In this document: positions 5,621 through 7,172 of the stretch, in pieces | Position numbering within the stretch: the first letter of the stretch is position 1 | How the letters are laid out: each line of letters opens with the position of its first letter | Assembly: GCA_030151925.1 (NCBI GenBank) | Contig: JASLCY010000576.1 | Coordinates: 1-7,172, forward strand | Length of the DNA stretch: 7,172 nt | From: Oligoflexus sp. | GTDB taxonomy: Bacteria; Bdellovibrionota_B; Oligoflexia; Oligoflexales; Oligoflexaceae | Direction: 5' to 3' | Program-made: the position numbers and the translations under genes | Notes under the pieces: generated by a model | The model's input: only the letters and a program-made list of their open reading frames with translations | Database searches by the model: none | Told to the model about the DNA's origin: nothing

Positions 5621-5902
5621 TTATTCGGACACTTCGAGCGTGACGTCGCCGTAGACCTTGCATTGGCAGGCGAGGCGTTCGTTGGGTTCGGCGGCCATGG
5701 TCTCGAGGAAGTCGCGTTCGTCGTCCTGCATCGGGCTCAGGTTCTCCGCGCCTTCGAGCACGCGCACCATGCAAGCGCCGCAGGCGCCGTCGCGGCAGCC
5801 GAAGAGGATAGAGGTGTCATGATCCTCGCACATGTCGATCAAAGCGTAACCGTCTTTGACGTCGAGCGTGAGTTTATCGGTTTTGATATTTACTTTTGGC
5901 AT
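5621..5902 (-). CDS. small [2Fe-2S] ferredoxin
   Basis: A 93-residue single-domain electron carrier of the beta-grasp [2Fe-2S] class. The ligands are Cys36-x4-Cys41-x2-Cys44 (GCRDGACGAC) and Cys79 in LACQC, with Cys81 as a less likely alternative; Cys25 is an extra cysteine. The acidic segment DDERDF and the RLACQ ending match bacterial ferredoxins of the plant and oxygenase-reductase type. No signal peptide is present, so it is cytoplasmic. The ATG at 5900-5902 is supported by a perfect AGGAGG (complement of 5908-5913) five bases upstream; the frame is open to 5992, but that would bury the ribosome site in coding sequence. It is the first gene of a two-gene unit with nth. The redox partner is unknown, and nothing in the window is an obvious reductase for it. 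Confidence 0.93.
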   Translation of the reverse strand: MPKVNIKTDKLTLDVKDGYALIDMCEDHDTSILFGCRDGACGACMVRVLEGAENLSPMQDDERDFLETMAAEPNERLACQCKVYGDVTLEVSE

Positions 5903-5947
5903 ATATTCCTCCTGCCGCGCGCGGGGATAGATGTGTAAAGACTCGCC

Positions 5948-5975
5948 AATATAAGGGCGCAGTACAAAAAGTCCA
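5948..5975 (-). promoter_or_regulatory. probable sigma70-type promoter for ferredoxin-nth
   Basis: On the minus strand, TGGACT (complement of 5970-5975; four of six -35 bases) and TATATT (complement of 5948-5953; five of six -10 bases) are separated by 16 bases. The start point would be near 5941, giving a leader of about 40 bases that ends with the strong AGGAGG ribosome site. Confidence 0.42.
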
Positions 5976-6003
5976 TTACTTTCCATGAGCATTGTACGGA
6001 CTT
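5962..6003. repeat. two interleaved inverted-repeat pairs over the ferredoxin -35
   Basis: GTACAA (5962-5967) is complementary to TTGTAC (5992-5997), and AAGTCC (5969-5974) to GGACTT (5998-6003). The order is A-B-A'-B', so the stems cannot nest; they are alternative hairpins, a pseudoknot-like fold, or paired binding half-sites. The B arm overlaps the proposed -35 box. Each pair is only 6 bp, so chance is a real possibility. Confidence 0.4.
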
Positions 6004-6205
6004 GAACGCTGGTTGTATATAAGCAGTGATATCAGCGATTTATAACCTGACATAAAGACGTCGCCCGGAACCCGCCCTGCGGCGGTCGATCTGAGACTAT
6101 CTGACCTTCCTCTTTCCTCGAGCAGGACTTACTAAAGAGCCTTGAAGCTGCTACCCTAAGCAAACTTCGAATTGTAGTCGCTGTATAGCAACGAGGCTCC
6201 CCCAC

Positions 6206-7172
6206 ATGACCCAAAACGCGAAACACTTTTCATCCCATCTTTTCGGTTGGACCATCCAACCTTGGTTGGCTTTCGCCAGCTTCGATACGGTCGAGACCGA
6301 CACTCAGGTGATATTCTGCGGCGCGCAGAGCGATGCGCCTCTCGTGCTCCAAACCCTCAACGACCAGCTCTTGCCCTGGCAAAGCAAACTCGTGAACTTC
6401 GACGAGGGCGATCTCTTCTCCCTCGCCGGTAAAAACGGTCCTATCATCCTCATGCGCCCCCGTCCCCTGACGGAAGGGCAGAAACGCGACGGCGGCCTCC
6501 TCGCGCCGAGCCCCTACGGCCTCGCGCGCGATCTGCTCGGACGCTCGGTGACCGAACTCCGCCGCCTGAAGTCGAGCAAGGTGAAGATCCGTTTCGTGAA
6601 CGCGCTGCCCGAGGAGATCCGCGGCGGCCTCGTCGGCCTCGAGCTGGCGGCCTACGCTTACCGGTCGCTGGTCCAGGGCATCAACCTCAACCTTCCGCAG
6701 CTCGTCCTCGACGTCGATAAAAAAATCGTCGAGGAGGCGACGCATCTCGCGACCGGCGTGAACATCGCGCGCCACCTCGTGAACACGCCGCCGAACGTCT
6801 GCTATCCGAAATCGTACGCGGTGCAGGCGGCGAAGCTCTTCGAAGGCCACGCGGACGTCCAGACCACGATCTGGGACGAAGACAAGCTGAAGGCCGAGGG
6901 CATGAACCTCCACCTCGCGGTCGGCGGCGGCTCCGCGCATAAACCCCGTCTGCTCCATATCCGCTATCGTCCCGAGGGCGCCAAGGACCAACCGCTCGCG
7001 CTGGTCGGCAAAGGCATAACCTTCGATTCCGGCGGCCTCGATATCAAGGACGCGGCGAGCATGCGCCTTATGAAGAAGGATATGGGCGGCTCGGCGGCGA
7101 TCATCGGCACTCTTTATTGGGCGGTGAAGACCGGCCTGCAGCGCAACCTCGATGTGTATATCCCGCTCGCCG
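6206..7172 (+). CDS. leucyl aminopeptidase (M17 family), truncated at window end
   Basis: The first 322 residues of a cytosolic M17 (PepA-type) metallo-aminopeptidase, which releases N-terminal amino acids from peptides using two divalent metals. The reading frame is open to the last base, so the 3' part lies outside. The N-terminal domain (about 1-165) is divergent. The catalytic domain is clear: LVNTPPNVCYPKSYA (191-205), GMNLHLAVGGGS (232-243) and LVGKGITFDSGG (266-277). The metal and catalytic positions Lys269, Asp274, Lys281 and Asp292 align, offset by one, with E. coli PepA Lys270, Asp275, Lys282 and Asp293. The NTDAEGR motif with the remaining metal ligands and catalytic Arg would fall beyond the window. 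The ATG at 6206 has GAGG (6193-6196) nine bases upstream. It is transcribed divergently from the ferredoxin-nth pair. The symbol pepA is plausible but not assigned, because paralogues are common. Confidence 0.92.
   Translation, partial: MTQNAKHFSSHLFGWTIQPWLAFASFDTVETDTQVIFCGAQSDAPLVLQTLNDQLLPWQSKLVNFDEGDLFSLAGKNGPIILMRPRPLTEGQKRDGGLLAPSPYGLARDLLGRSVTELRRLKSSKVKIRFVNALPEEIRGGLVGLELAAYAYRSLVQGINLNLPQLVLDVDKKIVEEATHLATGVNIARHLVNTPPNVCYPKSYAVQAAKLFEGHADVQTTIWDEDKLKAEGMNLHLAVGGGSAHKPRLLHIRYRPEGAKDQPLALVGKGITFDSGGLDIKDAASMRLMKKDMGGSAAIIGTLYWAVKTGLQRNLDVYIPLA

Larger units (their letters stand above)
5903..6205. other. 303-bp divergent intergenic region (ferredoxin / aminopeptidase)
   Basis: No credible gene. 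It contains the candidate ferredoxin promoter (5948-5975) and two interleaved inverted-repeat pairs (5962-6003). Several AT-rich -10-like strings read toward the aminopeptidase: TATATAAG near 6016-6023 and TGTATAG near 6182-6188. None has a convincing -35, so the aminopeptidase promoter is not located. A GC-rich CCGCC...GGCGG element near 6070 is a weak hairpin without a T-tract. The aminopeptidase ribosome site GAGG is at 6193-6196. Confidence 0.55.

Noticed and set aside
4644..5654. 336-residue plus-strand open frame
   Set aside because: Runs across maf, the tandem repeats and the antisense of nth; no motif, and it crosses several real gene boundaries.
5604..5774. N-terminal extension of endonuclease III into the ferredoxin gene
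   Set aside because: The extension is Arg-rich shadow translation of the ferredoxin frame; the start at 5603 has a proper ribosome site and gives the normal family length.
6032..6226. 64-residue minus-strand open frame in the divergent intergenic region
   Set aside because: Overlaps the aminopeptidase start, has no convincing ribosome site, and its translation resembles no known family.
6230..6991. 253-residue minus-strand open frame
   Set aside because: Antisense to the M17 aminopeptidase gene, whose metal-binding motifs are unmistakable.

Overview
The window is GC-rich bacterial DNA packed with single-copy, mostly housekeeping genes on both strands. I found no phage, transposase, CRISPR, toxin-antitoxin or defence genes, no rRNA or tRNA, and no clear new multi-gene system. 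A secreted trypsin-like lipoprotein suggests a Gram-negative cell. The mix of a trypsin-family lipoprotein, a KamA-family radical SAM enzyme and a glutaryl-CoA-dehydrogenase-like enzyme would fit a predatory or deltaproteobacteria-like lineage such as Bdellovibrionota. That placement is a guess from gene content only.

Layout: 1-83 is a perfect 36-bp inverted repeat at the very edge of the window. It encodes the tail of a small membrane-anchored hypothetical protein (minus, 7-255) and may be an assembly fold-back. A strong terminator (268-299) closes an acyl-CoA dehydrogenase gene (minus, 312-1688). A 451-bp AT-richer intergenic region (1689-2139) carries a hairpin and a probable promoter. It is followed by a trypsin-family serine protease lipoprotein (plus, 2140-2940). 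The protease converges, with a 21-bp gap, on a KamA/lysine 2,3-aminomutase-family gene (minus, 2962-4140). KamA is head-to-head with a Maf-family nucleotide pyrophosphatase (plus, 4201-4821). Between maf and the next gene lie 19-bp tandem repeats and a probable terminator.

A two-gene unit follows on the minus strand: a [2Fe-2S] ferredoxin (5621-5902) and then endonuclease III, nth (4926-5603), 17 bp apart. A 303-bp divergent intergenic region separates it from a leucyl aminopeptidase (M17) gene that begins at 6206 and runs off the window end.

Functional links: ferredoxin-nth is the only convincing operon. The other genes look like independent units: CoA-thioester oxidation, secreted proteolysis, amino-acid rearrangement, nucleotide-pool cleaning and intracellular peptide turnover. 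The items most worth a second look are the KamA homologue, whose substrate-pocket residue and zinc tail differ from true lysine 2,3-aminomutase, the N-terminal extension of the acyl-CoA dehydrogenase, and the edge palindrome.
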